From Vulcanimicrobiota bacterium (lineage in GTDB: Bacteria > Vulcanimicrobiota > Vulcanimicrobiia > Vulcanimicrobiales > Vulcanimicrobiaceae): a stretch of 64,000 nucleotides of DNA. The position numbers and the translations under genes were made by a program. A model generated the notes under the pieces. It was not told where the DNA came from, did not search any database, and saw only the letters and a program-made list of their open reading frames with translations. This document shows, one piece after another, positions 42,043-49,458 of this stretch (positions are counted from its first letter, which is position 1; every line of letters begins with the position of its first letter). The DNA lies in assembly GCA_028287565.1 (NCBI GenBank), contig JAQBPK010000054.1, forward strand, positions 25,169 through 89,168, given 5' to 3'.

Positions 42043-42509
42043 ACGGCCGCGACACGCTCGCCGCGGCGGCAAAAATCGCCACGGCCGCCGCTAAGCGTCG
42101 CGACCCGCGCATGCCGCTCTCACCAGACGTACCCGCACAGGTCCGCCTAGCGCAGGAGAACCTCGGCGACTACCTCTACGAGCTTGAGTCCCAGGCCGCG
42201 ATCACGCGCACATTGCAGAAGCAGCTCGCGCGGCTGCTCGAACATCCCAACCTGCTCGACGAGGACGTCGTGTGGACCGCCCTGCGAGGTGATGGCGCCG
42301 TCCCGCTCTGGCTACGCGCCACGAGTGGCGACTGGCACTCCGACCGGTCGCGGCTCACCGGCGCGCAGGACAATCTGTGGTGTGCGCTGATGCTCGCTAC
42401 CGGCGCAGCGCGAGAACAAGCCAATGGCGACTTCGTCGACAGCGGCCCCCATCGCGCGGACTACGAAGCGACCCGGGCCGCATGGTTCGCTCGTGAGGAA
42501 GCGGCGTGA
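42039..42509 (+). CDS. Hypothetical protein (156 residues)
   Basis: GTG 42039 overlaps the preceding stop (GTGA). Helical, with GDYLYELESQAAITRTLQKQ and a Trp-containing LWCALMLATGAAREQ. No domain recognised; same operon as the regulator-controlled genes. Confidence 0.6.
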   Translation: MNGRDTLAAAAKIATAAAKRRDPRMPLSPDVPAQVRLAQENLGDYLYELESQAAITRTLQKQLARLLEHPNLLDEDVVWTALRGDGAVPLWLRATSGDWHSDRSRLTGAQDNLWCALMLATGAAREQANGDFVDSGPHRADYEATRAAWFAREEAA

Positions 42510-42559
42510 CAAGCGAAAAGAGGTTTCTGGCGACGATGGAAGATGAGGTCGCGCGATGA
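42506..42559 (+). CDS. 17-residue linking frame
   Basis: GTG 42506 overlaps the upstream stop and its own TGA overlaps the next ATG (ATGA). Together they form an unbroken chain, so it may serve to pass ribosomes to the next gene. Confidence 0.4.
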   Translation: MTSEKRFLATMEDEVAR

Positions 42560-43200
42560 CCAAGCGCTCCGCTCTCGCGCCCGTCTCAGCAGGCGCGGAT
42601 CACGCGATAGCACTGTCCGAGCCGTACGTCGCGCGCATCGTTGTGCAGGGCACCGCGCCGTTCTTGTTTCACGCGTACAACGTCGAAAGCGTAGAAGAGA
42701 AAGGCCGCGCAGCGAAAGGCTCCGCGGCGAAGAAATCTGATGACCTTGAATCGTACGTCTACCGCGTCGGCGATGACGACGAACGGCTTGGCGTACCGGG
42801 CGCGAACTTCTGCGCTGCCCTCGCGACGGCGGCAAAGTCCATGCAGGACCCGCGCTCGCCGCGCAAGTCGATGATGGACCTCGTGAAAGCGAGCGTCATT
42901 CCGCTCGATCCCGTCGCGCCGTTCGTGCCCGACGTGACGGAATGGGATTATGTCGACCGGCGGCGCGTCGTCGTGCAGCGAAACGCTGTGCCACGATCGC
43001 GGCCAGCCATGCACAAGGGGTGGAAAGTGGCGTTTACCGTCCTCGTCAACGCGCCGGAATATATCCCGCCTGACGTATTGAACGCACTCGCGGTCAAGGC
43101 CGGGATGTTCCAAGGCGTCGGCGATTTCCGGCCGACGTACGGGCGTTTTAACATCATCGCCTTCGAGCATGGTGATGTCGAATCACTCGCGAAGACGTAG
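42556..43200 (+). CDS. Conserved phage protein, possibly RAMP/RRM-fold
   Basis: 214 residues, ATG 42556. Recognisable as a widespread but uncharacterised phage family: VVQGTAPFLFHAYN at the N-terminus, KKSDDLESYVYR, QDPRSPRKSMMDL, RRRVVVQRNAVPRSRP and GVGDFRPTYGRFNI at the C-terminus. The N-terminal strand pattern and the C-terminal Gly-x-Phe-Arg...Tyr-Gly-Arg-Phe are reminiscent of RAMP-type RNA-binding proteins (Cas7-like), but that is a weak inference. It is followed by a pentanucleotide array. Confidence 0.6.
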   Translation: MTKRSALAPVSAGADHAIALSEPYVARIVVQGTAPFLFHAYNVESVEEKGRAAKGSAAKKSDDLESYVYRVGDDDERLGVPGANFCAALATAAKSMQDPRSPRKSMMDLVKASVIPLDPVAPFVPDVTEWDYVDRRRVVVQRNAVPRSRPAMHKGWKVAFTVLVNAPEYIPPDVLNALAVKAGMFQGVGDFRPTYGRFNIIAFEHGDVESLAKT

Positions 43201-43209
43201 ACGTAGCGG

Positions 43210-43294
43210 GGCGTGGAAAGCCACGGCTAGGTAAGCTACGCCAAGGTATGGCCTGGTGAGTCATGGTAAGGTGTGCCACGGCGAGGTATGGGAA
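43210..43294. repeat. Degenerate pentanucleotide array (17 units)
   Basis: From 43210 the sequence can be cut into 17 consecutive pentamers, all beginning with G and most of form GGYNN or GCYAM (for example ggtaa, ggtat, gccac, ggcta). It ends at the terminator hairpin. Confidence 0.65.
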
Positions 43295-43322
43295 ACGGAG
43301 AACCGGCTTCGGTTCTCCGTTT
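43293..43322. terminator. Strong hairpin terminator between convergent genes
   Basis: AAACGGAGAACC (43293-43304) pairs perfectly with GGTTCTCCGTTT (43311-43322), 12 bp with a GGCTTC loop. A-tract on one side and T-tract on the other suggest it can work in both directions. Confidence 0.7.
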
Positions 43323-43343
43323 CAGTCTCGCTCGCTCCGCGCC

Positions 43344-44342
43344 CTAGAACGGGAAGAAGCCGCCTGCACCGTACACAGCGAGCGTTCCAATCTCGGCGTC
43401 ATTCTCGCACAGCGTTGTTGAACCACCGCAGCCGACTGCGCCGCGGCGGAACTTCGCATAGTCACCCATCGCGCCCTTGATGACGAGGACGCCATACGTA
43501 CTCGGAGCAGCCAGAATCGCGCCTACGCTAAGTGTCGCTCCAGTCGAAGTAAATGGTAGCGCCGTCGAAATGGCAGCGATTGGCGTAGCGTCGGTGTATG
43601 CCTGAAAACCGGCCGGCGCGTGCAGTGTCGTTGCGGCGGTTGATTTATCAGCACACGCCGGTCCAGTAAGATAAACATCGGCGGCGCCGGTGTTCTGGGT
43701 CGGCGAGATGGTGCCGTTCGCGATTATAAGCCCTTCGACCGCGCCGATTGTTATCGACGCCGGGCATCCGAGCGTCGGGTCTGCGTAAGTACGCACGCCG
43801 ATGCTAGAAGACACCACACCGCCATAGGACAAGGTCGCGATCGTCGAACCTGTCGTGGAGCCGCCGTTCATTTGGGCGACGGCGACCGGGCCCGGAGAAG
43901 CGCTAGGATTCGACGATGGAGTTGCCTGGGGCACGGGCGATGCGACCGAACTATCGGCGACAGTGACGCTAGGTGAGCCAGAGGGTGCCGGAGCTGGGCT
44001 ACCATTCTGATCCGTGAATGAAACGATAACCGTCGCGACTGTCTCAGCGCTCGTCACGGCAAACGAACGCGGATTTATGTTCGCCGCCCCCACCTCGATC
44101 GGCTCGGCTGACGTCGTCGCGAGCGGCGACCGTCCGCGCGCCGTCGTCGACGTCGTACTCGAATGCGCCGCGCCGATCCACGACAGGTGCGCGGAGATGA
44201 CCCGCGGCGTCGGACTCGCTGTTGGTGTGCTGGTCGGCGCCGGCGTCCCGGTATTGATCGGCGGCGGGCTCGCGGCGCCACCGTTGCAGGCCGCGAGGCC
44301 AGCGGCGGCGAGCAGTACGCTCGCGGCGATGGAAAGTCTCAC
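43344..44342 (-). CDS. Putative lipoprotein moron
   Basis: 332 residues; GTG 44342 with AGGAG upstream. A lipoprotein signal with lipobox LAAC (MRLSIAASVLLAAAGLAAC) is followed by a Pro/Thr/Ser-rich spacer (PAPTSTPTASPTP) and Ser/Thr-rich Ig-like segments. It lies on the reverse strand between the regulator-controlled genes and the lysis genes, so it may be expressed from the prophage. Possible roles are superinfection exclusion or altering the host surface; both are inferred. Confidence 0.7.
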   Translation of the reverse strand: MRLSIAASVLLAAAGLAACNGGAASPPPINTGTPAPTSTPTASPTPRVISAHLSWIGAAHSSTTSTTARGRSPLATTSAEPIEVGAANINPRSFAVTSAETVATVIVSFTDQNGSPAPAPSGSPSVTVADSSVASPVPQATPSSNPSASPGPVAVAQMNGGSTTGSTIATLSYGGVVSSSIGVRTYADPTLGCPASITIGAVEGLIIANGTISPTQNTGAADVYLTGPACADKSTAATTLHAPAGFQAYTDATPIAAISTALPFTSTGATLSVGAILAAPSTYGVLVIKGAMGDYAKFRRGAVGCGGSTTLCENDAEIGTLAVYGAGGFFPF

Positions 44343-44478
44343 CCTGTGTCTCCTTGGCGCTGGGCGCCGGCTGTGGTGCCTCTACGATAGCGCGCCTGGC
44401 TTCTCCGTGACCGAACCGCCGCGCAACGTGCGGTAGCGCTTCTTTCCACACGCCCCTTGGGCGAGATCGGGAACCGCC

Positions 44479-44991
44479 ATGACACCCTCTTCGGGCGCTA
44501 CGGCGCACCCGATCGTGACCCTCGTGCTCCCACAGGTTCAGACCGCGATCAATATCGCGATCGGGTTCTTCGTGCTGCTCGCCACCCTCACGGCCTCGGC
44601 GTTCCTGATCCCCAAAGCCCGGCTGATCCGCGAGCGCAACGATGCGCAGGACTGGGTGAAGCGGCTCGAAGGCCGGCTGACCGCGCAGAGTTCGGACCTC
44701 GCGGCGGTGCTGGCGAACGTTGAGGCGCTACGCGGCGAGATCGCGGGGATGCGCGATGTCATCGCGGGCATGCACTCCGAGGCGCTGGTGACCCGCAAGA
44801 CGCTCGTGGTGGCACTTCGGTACGTCGCTGCGCTCATGCTGTTCATTCGCTCGCGCCGGCCGGTCGGCGAGACGCCCGCGATCCCCGCCGAAATCAGCGA
44901 TGGCGTGCTCGACGAGATTCGCGCGCAGGAGCTGGGGCACACCGCCGACGTTCAGGGTGCCAGCGGCATGACCGCTCCGGTCGCGCCGTGA
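44479..44991 (+). CDS. Membrane-anchored coiled-coil protein (lysis cassette)
   Basis: 170 residues; ATG 44479. One N-terminal TM segment (AINIAIGFFVLLATLTASAFL) then a coiled coil (LAAVLANVEALRGEIAGMRDV) and a second hydrophobic stretch (VVALRYVAALMLFI). Overlaps the endolysin gene (GTGA). Could be a holin or an inner-membrane spanin subunit. Confidence 0.6.
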   Translation: MTPSSGATAHPIVTLVLPQVQTAINIAIGFFVLLATLTASAFLIPKARLIRERNDAQDWVKRLEGRLTAQSSDLAAVLANVEALRGEIAGMRDVIAGMHSEALVTRKTLVVALRYVAALMLFIRSRRPVGETPAIPAEISDGVLDEIRAQELGHTADVQGASGMTAPVAP

Positions 44992-45470
44992 CCAAGCTCA
45001 GCCCGAACTTCTCGCTCGAAGAGCTGACGCACAGCGACACCGCGGCCGTGCACGGAATCGACAACGCGCCGCCGGCCGGATCTGTCGAGCACCTTCGGCT
45101 CGCGACGCTGGCGGTCTACTTGGAGAAGGTGCGGCGCATCCTCGGCGGTCGCGCGATCCGGATCCACGACGCCTACCGCTGCCCGCGCGTCAACGCGCTC
45201 GTGGGCGGCGTCCCGCACAGCGCGCACACCGAGGGCTTCGCGGCGGACTTCGACGTCGCGGGGCAGACGCCGTACGAGACGGCCATGCTCCTCGATGCGG
45301 CTGCGCACCGCGGCGAGCTCGTTTTCGATCAGCTCATCCTCGAGCAGCTGCCAGCTCCGACGTGGGTTCACATCGGCCGGCGGCTGCACAGCGAGGACAA
45401 CCCTCCGCGTCTTCAGCGGCTCACCAAGGCCGCGGGCGGCGCCTATCTCGACGGGATCGTGAAGCCATGA
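44988..45470 (+). CDS. Endolysin, M15-type peptidase
   Basis: 160 residues, GTG 44988. NFSLEELTHSDTA at the N-terminus, SAHTEGFAADFDV with His and Asp zinc ligands near residue 75, and the final WVHIG near 125 are the M15 (D-Ala-D-Ala carboxypeptidase-like) zinc site. Cuts peptide cross-links in peptidoglycan at lysis. No signal peptide, so it needs a holin. Confidence 0.88.
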   Translation: MTKLSPNFSLEELTHSDTAAVHGIDNAPPAGSVEHLRLATLAVYLEKVRRILGGRAIRIHDAYRCPRVNALVGGVPHSAHTEGFAADFDVAGQTPYETAMLLDAAAHRGELVFDQLILEQLPAPTWVHIGRRLHSEDNPPRLQRLTKAAGGAYLDGIVKP

Positions 45471-45754
45471 ACATCGCCGCCGCCCTGAACCGGCTCAATT
45501 CGCATCGCGTGTTCGGAATCGGCTTGGGCACCGCGTTGTCGTCCGTCGCGATCCTCGCCGCCGACCACAGCGTCTCGCAGCAGATCGCGCACGTCGCGGC
45601 CTCGCACGGTGCGGTCGGTCCGATCGCCGCCGATGTCGCGGGCGCGTGGTGGTCGACGGCCGTCGCGTCCGCGCAGGCTGCGCTTCCGCCCGCCATCATC
45701 GCAGCCGCGTTCGGACGCCCGCCCAACGTGCCCGCCGGTCCGGTGAAGCCGTGA
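45467..45754 (+). CDS. Holin candidate (95 residues)
   Basis: ATG 45467 overlaps the endolysin stop. Two moderately hydrophobic segments (VFGIGLGTALSSVAILAA and AALPPAIIAAAF) around a small polar loop. Its place after endolysin suggests a holin or related lysis protein. Confidence 0.55.
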   Translation: MNIAAALNRLNSHRVFGIGLGTALSSVAILAADHSVSQQIAHVAASHGAVGPIAADVAGAWWSTAVASAQAALPPAIIAAAFGRPPNVPAGPVKP

Positions 45755-46002
45755 AGTGGCTTCTGCTCGCCGTCGCGCTCGTCGTGCCGCCGTCCGCGAT
45801 GCTCGCGGCGCGTCCGCTCGACGGACCCTCCGTTCATGCCGGAACCTGGCACGTCGAGTACTGGGAAGCGGGCGGCGAGTTCACGCTGCGCGTTTCGGAG
45901 GCTGCGTACCGTGCGGACGTCGCGGCCGGTTCGTGCGGCCCGCGGTCGCACGTCTCGCTGTGGCCGCGCTCGCGCACCGTCAGCGTGGTCTGCCAGGTCT
46001 GA
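45751..46002 (+). CDS. Small secreted protein at end of lysis cassette (83 residues)
   Basis: GTG 45751 overlaps the previous stop (GTGA). Signal-like N-terminus MKWLLLAVALVVPPSAMLAA, then a beta-rich domain with two Cys (GSCGP, VVCQV). Could be periplasmic, but no lipobox is present. Confidence 0.55.
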   Translation: MKWLLLAVALVVPPSAMLAARPLDGPSVHAGTWHVEYWEAGGEFTLRVSEAAYRADVAAGSCGPRSHVSLWPRSRTVSVVCQV

Positions 46003-46017
46003 ACGAACGGGTCGCGG

Positions 46018-46089
46018 ATAACGGAACAGGTCCACGCGCGCAGCCGTCATAACGGAACACTCGTCCTCGTCGAGCTACCGATAACGGAA
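46018..46089. repeat. Three ATAACGGAA boxes, 31-32 bp apart
   Basis: ATAACGGAA at 46018-46026, 46049-46057 and 46081-46089. The centre spacing is about three helical turns, so all would lie on one face of the DNA. Confidence 0.65.
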
Positions 46090-46238
46090 ACCGTATGGGG
46101 GTAGGGTCGCCGCCCGGCACACCTGTGCCAACCTCGCCCCCGCATCCCTAGCGCCGCGCCGCTCCACGCGGTACGATGGTCGCGAGGCGGCGGCGTATCG
46201 CGGCGACGCGATCCACACCCGACGTCGTCGCCTCCACG

Positions 46239-46267
46239 TTGACAGCCGCCGCGAATCGCCGTACGAT
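46239..46267 (+). promoter_or_regulatory. Sigma70-type promoter TTGACA-17-TACGAT
   Basis: Consensus -35 TTGACA at 46239-46244, exactly 17 bases, -10 TACGAT at 46262-46267. The same -10 is used by the switch promoter at 41731. No gene starts directly downstream. Confidence 0.65.
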
Positions 46268-46273
46268 GTGCGC

Positions 46274-46402
46274 GCTGGGGCGAGCGCCTCGAAGCCCTGG
46301 CGCCGAACCGGACCGCGGTTTTAGGCAGCGTCGGTCCCTCTCGCGCTCGGATACCGGCACTAGCGAAACTCTGGCCGTCGCCTTCACGGGCGGCGGCCTT
46401 TT
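46274..46402 (+). ncRNA. Candidate small RNA (about 130 nt)
   Basis: Bounded by the promoter at 46239-46267 and the terminator at 46373-46402. No acceptable reading frame lies inside. Local stems are visible (GCGCT with AGCGC near 46272-46287; GGACC with GGTCC near 46310-46337). Its 3' end overlaps no gene; possible targets are unknown. Confidence 0.45.
46373..46402 (+). terminator. Intrinsic terminator, 10-bp stem
   Basis: GGCCGTCGCC (46373-46382) pairs with GGCGGCGGCC (46389-46398) with one T-G pair, loop TTCACG, then TTTT. Confidence 0.7.
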
Positions 46403-46408
46403 GCCGTT

Positions 46409-46474
46409 TCAGCGCTCGTGCAGGAACAGCGCCGTCCGGCGACCTGGTTCGACGAGGTAGTACGCAATGCTCAC
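46409..46474 (-). CDS. 21-residue hypothetical protein, last of leftward cluster
   Basis: GTG 46474 overlaps the upstream stop (GTGA). Encodes MSIAYYLVEPGRRTALFLHE-type sequence of normal composition. Very small; supported by coupling alone. Confidence 0.35.
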   Translation of the reverse strand: MSIAYYLVEPGRRTALFLHER

Positions 46475-46659
46475 GAGCGCGTCTCGCCCGTTGAGTCGGG
46501 CGGCAAGCGACGTCGCCGTGACGGCCGCTCCGGCACCATCACGCGCTCGACGAGCCGCCTCTCGCTCTCGGTGGGCTCGTATCGGTTGACGGCGAGCATG
46601 CTCTCGCGTGGGTCGCGCGTGCGGTCGCCATCGAACGGCCCGCCGACAAGCTCGATCAC
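46471..46659 (-). CDS. Small phage protein with ELVGGPFDGD motif (62 residues)
   Basis: GTG 46659. IELVGGPFDGDRTRD at the N-terminus is a motif I associate with a common small phage and host protein family of unknown role. A 10-codon frame (46656-46688) links it to the next gene upstream through overlapping stop/start codons. Confidence 0.6.
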   Translation of the reverse strand: MIELVGGPFDGDRTRDPRESMLAVNRYEPTESERRLVERVMVPERPSRRRRLPPDSTGETRS

Positions 46660-46684
46660 GGCACCTCGGTCATCCGCTGCTCGG

Positions 46685-46861
46685 TCATCGCGGCGTCACC
46701 AACTCCTCGACGCGCGTGCACTGTTCGAACGTCACGTCCGCGAAGAACGGCGGCTGCTTCGCGACCCACGTCTCGGCGGCTTCTTGCGATTCGAAGGGGC
46801 CGTGCACGCGCTCCACGTCCGCGTCGTAGTCCGGCGTCATCTCGACGACGACCCAGGTCAC
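46685..46861 (-). CDS. Hypothetical protein (58 residues)
   Basis: GTG 46861 overlaps the upstream stop. TWVVVEMTPDYDADVERVHG then PFESQEAAETWVAK, a small alpha/beta pattern seen in phage proteins of unknown role. Confidence 0.6.
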   Translation of the reverse strand: MTWVVVEMTPDYDADVERVHGPFESQEAAETWVAKQPPFFADVTFEQCTRVEELVTPR

Positions 46862-47055
46862 AGCTTCGGCCTGCGCTGGTTCGCGCCGTCCGTCCAGCGC
46901 AGCGGTGGTCCCACCCGTGCAAGCCGCGCGTTCGCGGCTGCGACCATGAGCGCGGTGCTGCGCGAAAGGCTGTCGTTGAGGTCGGCCATTCCGATCAAGA
47001 ACTTCCGCCACCGGCGGCGCTCAGACGGCGACAGGCGCTGGCGCGGGAACATCAT
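46858..47055 (-). CDS. Hypothetical basic protein (65 residues), possibly leaderless
   Basis: ATG 47055. A TAGGAT -10-like box at 47062-47067 (reverse strand) would place the transcription start on this ATG; no -35 or ribosome site is evident. Basic helical protein (RRRWRKFLIGMADLNDSL). First gene of a four-gene leftward overlapping cluster. Confidence 0.55.
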   Translation of the reverse strand: MMFPRQRLSPSERRRWRKFLIGMADLNDSLSRSTALMVAAANARLARVGPPLRWTDGANQRRPKL

Positions 47056-47103
47056 GCCGCCATCCTACCATGACCGCACGCCCGCCGCCGCGAACCCGGC
47101 CAT

Positions 47104-47313
47104 ATGCGATCCGACGAATGGAGCGATCTAGACGCGAGCGCGAGGGGGCGCGTGGAGGTGGCGCGCGATGCGTTAGTGGCCGCCGTCGGTGGAGGCGATC
47201 CGCTGAACTTCGACGAGGACCATATCGCGCTCGCGGTCGTGCGGGCCCTGTTCCCGGGCGAAGAACGGTGCGGGCCCGATTGCGGCGTGACGCACGCGCA
47301 CTACACGGTCTAA
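47104..47313 (+). CDS. Hypothetical protein (69 residues)
   Basis: ATG 47104, divergent from the leftward cluster. Acidic helical N-terminus and C-terminal GEERCGPDCGVTHAHYTV with Cys and His that may bind metal. It opens a rightward run reaching 49458. Confidence 0.6.
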   Translation: MRSDEWSDLDASARGRVEVARDALVAAVGGGDPLNFDEDHIALAVVRALFPGEERCGPDCGVTHAHYTV

Positions 47314-47337
47314 GGCCCGGGTCCCCGCGCACGCGGC

Positions 47338-47697
47338 GTGGAATTGGGCGGGATGGCGCACGTTGTGGATTCGCTGATCTGTCGCGACTACGGATACGCA
47401 TGGCGGGCCGGATGGCGCTGGGTGCTATGGTACGCGCGGTACCGACGATTCCTTGCCGCGCTCCGCACCGTCTGGTACACGCTGATTCTCGGTCACATCG
47501 GAGAAGCGTGTCGAGAATGCGGACGGCCGTATCTCCACTGGTGGGCCGCCGACGATCTCTATGCGAGCGCGACAGGCAAGGGCCGAAGATCAAACGGTGA
47601 AGCGGCGCCCGGTCTGTACTGTCTCGAATGCTTCGACCGCAAGGCACTCGCGCAGGGGATCAAGCTGCGCTGGATTCCCGAGAGGTGGACACCGTGA
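47338..47697 (+). CDS. Zinc-ribbon protein (119 residues)
   Basis: GTG 47338 or ATG 47353. Aromatic N-terminus, then CRECGRPYLHWWAADDLYA and GLYCLECFDRKALAQG, a treble-clef-like CxxC pair frequent in phage hypothetical proteins. Confidence 0.65.
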   Translation: MELGGMAHVVDSLICRDYGYAWRAGWRWVLWYARYRRFLAALRTVWYTLILGHIGEACRECGRPYLHWWAADDLYASATGKGRRSNGEAAPGLYCLECFDRKALAQGIKLRWIPERWTP

Positions 47698-48242
47698 GCA
47701 CCTCGACCGGCGGCCCGCCCGGCCGCGACTGGACCGACGAGGACGCCGCCGAGACGTCCGCGATGTTCACCTGGCTGCGCGCGATAGCGTTCGATCCGGC
47801 GTCGTACGTGGTGACGCGCGACGGATGCAGCGCAACCGTGTCGTCGCGGCTGGCCGTGCAGATGCCGGAGAAGCGGGACGCGGATGGCACCGCGGCCGTT
47901 CCTACGCGGTCCCCTACCGTCGTGAGCAACGACCCACTCGGCGAAAGCGCGCGCGAGCGTCTCTGGGCGCACCCGGCGACGGTGCTGCCGCTTGTCGACG
48001 GCGTCGAGGTTCGAATCACGCCGAAGTCGCCGTTCATCGAACGCGGCGCGCCGCGAACCGCGCCCGCTCAGTGGCCGCCGCTCGGGACGGTGTTCGCGCC
48101 GCACTTCTCGCGCGCGGACGTGGAGCGCGCCGCCGATGCTGTCGCGAACTACGACAGGCACTCGGCGTTGACGAGCGTTGCTACGGTTCGCGCTGCGCTC
48201 CGCGCCGTGTTCCCGCACGCGACGTTTGAGGGCGAGACGTGA
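47694..48242 (+). CDS. Hypothetical protein (182 residues)
   Basis: GTG 47694 overlaps the previous stop (GTGA). Mixed alpha/beta, ending in helices (SRADVERAADAVANYDRHSA). No domain recognised. Confidence 0.6.
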   Translation: MSTSTGGPPGRDWTDEDAAETSAMFTWLRAIAFDPASYVVTRDGCSATVSSRLAVQMPEKRDADGTAAVPTRSPTVVSNDPLGESARERLWAHPATVLPLVDGVEVRITPKSPFIERGAPRTAPAQWPPLGTVFAPHFSRADVERAADAVANYDRHSALTSVATVRAALRAVFPHATFEGET

Positions 48243-48502
48243 AAGGTCGACAACGCGGCGCACGGTACGATCCCGAGCCGCCGCACGCGCTCTGCGAGAT
48301 AAACGCGTTCTTGCGCGAGCATCTCGGCAAGCAACTCTTCATCGACTACGGCTTCCGCGACGAGGATAATCGCTCGTACTCCGATCTCGCGACGGCCGCT
48401 ATCGTGAACGAGGTTCGCATCCCGGTCGAAGTGCGACTCGTTGACGCCGAGGGCGAAGCCGTGTTTTGCACGGAATGCGTGCCCGCGAGCAACGCGTCGT
48501 GA
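48239..48502 (+). CDS. Hypothetical protein (87 residues)
   Basis: GTG 48239 overlaps the previous stop. CEINAFLREHLGKQLFIDYG and later VFCTECVP; acidic. Function unknown. Confidence 0.6.
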   Translation: MKGRQRGARYDPEPPHALCEINAFLREHLGKQLFIDYGFRDEDNRSYSDLATAAIVNEVRIPVEVRLVDAEGEAVFCTECVPASNAS

Positions 48503-48717
48503 CCGCGCTCGACGTCATCCTCGCCGCGCTCCTCATCCTAGCACTCGGCCCGGCGCTCGCCTTCATCGCGGTCGCCATCGCGGTCCTCACGATGCGGCCG
48601 GACGACATAGCGGCGCAGAAGGCGCGACACGACGCGGCGATCGCGGAACTCGGGCGCGCGTTGACGGAATCGTTCGCGCCGATGCTGGCTGTGATTGCGG
48701 GAGCGTTGCGACGGTGA
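48499..48717 (+). CDS. Small membrane protein (72 residues)
   Basis: GTG 48499 overlaps the previous stop. Long hydrophobic N-terminal stretch (DVILAALLILALGPALAFIA) with a short amphipathic C-terminal helix. Confidence 0.6.
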   Translation: MTALDVILAALLILALGPALAFIAVAIAVLTMRPDDIAAQKARHDAAIAELGRALTESFAPMLAVIAGALRR

Positions 48718-48890
48718 GCCTCGTCGTCATCGTGATCGTCGCGATCCCTGTTCTCGCTGGAATAGCCTTCGCAGTCGTCGTGGAAGGCACGTACGCAGCG
48801 CTGCTCATGTGCGAGTCAGATGAGGAGCGCGCCGCGCTCCTCTCCACCTTGCCAAGGTTGGCACGCTGGGCGTTCGAGGTGACATGGTGA
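48714..48890 (+). CDS. Small membrane protein (58 residues)
   Basis: GTG 48714 overlaps the previous stop. TM segment SLVVIVIVAIPVLAGIAFAV then an amphipathic tail (ESDEERAALLSTLPRLARW). Two adjacent single-TM proteins may act as a pair. Confidence 0.6.
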   Translation: MSLVVIVIVAIPVLAGIAFAVVVEGTYAALLMCESDEERAALLSTLPRLARWAFEVTW

Positions 48891-49303
48891 CTGCCGACCG
48901 TGGTGAGAACGCCAGCAGACTGCGTCTGCACAACTGCCAGGCTGGCTGTCGCGACCACCGTGTCCAGGTATGGTTCGCGGACGGCAGCGAACGCACCATG
49001 CTGTATGACGAGTACCGCGACCTGGAGCTCGCGAACCTACGAGCCGTGCGATTCCTGTCCTACTTCGATGCCGATCCGCCGCAACCGCCGGGCGAAGACG
49101 ACGAGATTCGCGTCTACTATCCCGACGGCACAACCGAGACGATGACGCGCGCCGCGCATCGGCAGAAGTTGCTCGCGTGGATCGCGCCATTCGTGCATCC
49201 GGGCGATGACGTGCAGGTCAGCTGTGACGGCATGAGCGTGCGCGTTCATCGGCGTTCGCCGGGCGTGATTCCGATCGGCCCGCCGTGGGTGAGCATCGGG
49301 TGA
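48884..49303 (+). CDS. Hypothetical protein (139 residues)
   Basis: ATG 48884 (GTG 48887 would give a GTGA overlap). Beta-rich with HRVQVWFADGSERTMLYDEY and a repeat-like DDEIRVYYPDGTTETMTRAAH; these two halves resemble each other, suggesting an internal duplication. Confidence 0.6.
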   Translation: MVTADRGENASRLRLHNCQAGCRDHRVQVWFADGSERTMLYDEYRDLELANLRAVRFLSYFDADPPQPPGEDDEIRVYYPDGTTETMTRAAHRQKLLAWIAPFVHPGDDVQVSCDGMSVRVHRRSPGVIPIGPPWVSIG

Positions 49304-49458
49304 GCGGCGAGAAGCGCCCGATACTGGATGTTCGCGCTTGGTGGTATCTCGGACGGGAAGGCGACGCGACGACGTTTCAATTTGGCGACGCGCCGCCATC
49401 GTACGAACTTGAGTACGCCCGCGTCACCGATCCCGAACCCGAACCGGACGAAGCCTAA
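49300..49458 (+). CDS. Small hypothetical protein (52 residues)
   Basis: GTG 49300 overlaps the previous stop (GTGA). Acidic; RPILDVRAWWYLGREGDATT at the N-terminus. Its stop overlaps the convergent gene by 4 bases. Confidence 0.5.
   Translation: MSGEKRPILDVRAWWYLGREGDATTFQFGDAPPSYELEYARVTDPEPEPDEA

Larger units (their letters stand above)
46003..46408. other. 406-base stretch without a convincing gene
   Basis: Holds three ATAACGGAA boxes (46018-46089), a near-consensus promoter (46239-46267), a candidate small RNA and its terminator. Reading frames crossing it (for example 46148-46387 reverse) are Arg-rich with no ribosome site and are not accepted as genes. Confidence 0.6.

Noticed and set aside
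43210-43294. CRISPR array
   Set aside because: Period-5 degenerate units without spacers; no cas genes anywhere in the window.
46018-46089. CRISPR-like repeats
   Set aside because: Only 9-bp repeats, three copies, no repeat/spacer structure of normal length.
46148-46387. Reverse-strand 79-residue frame
   Set aside because: Arg-rich, no ribosome site and lies across the promoter/small-RNA unit.
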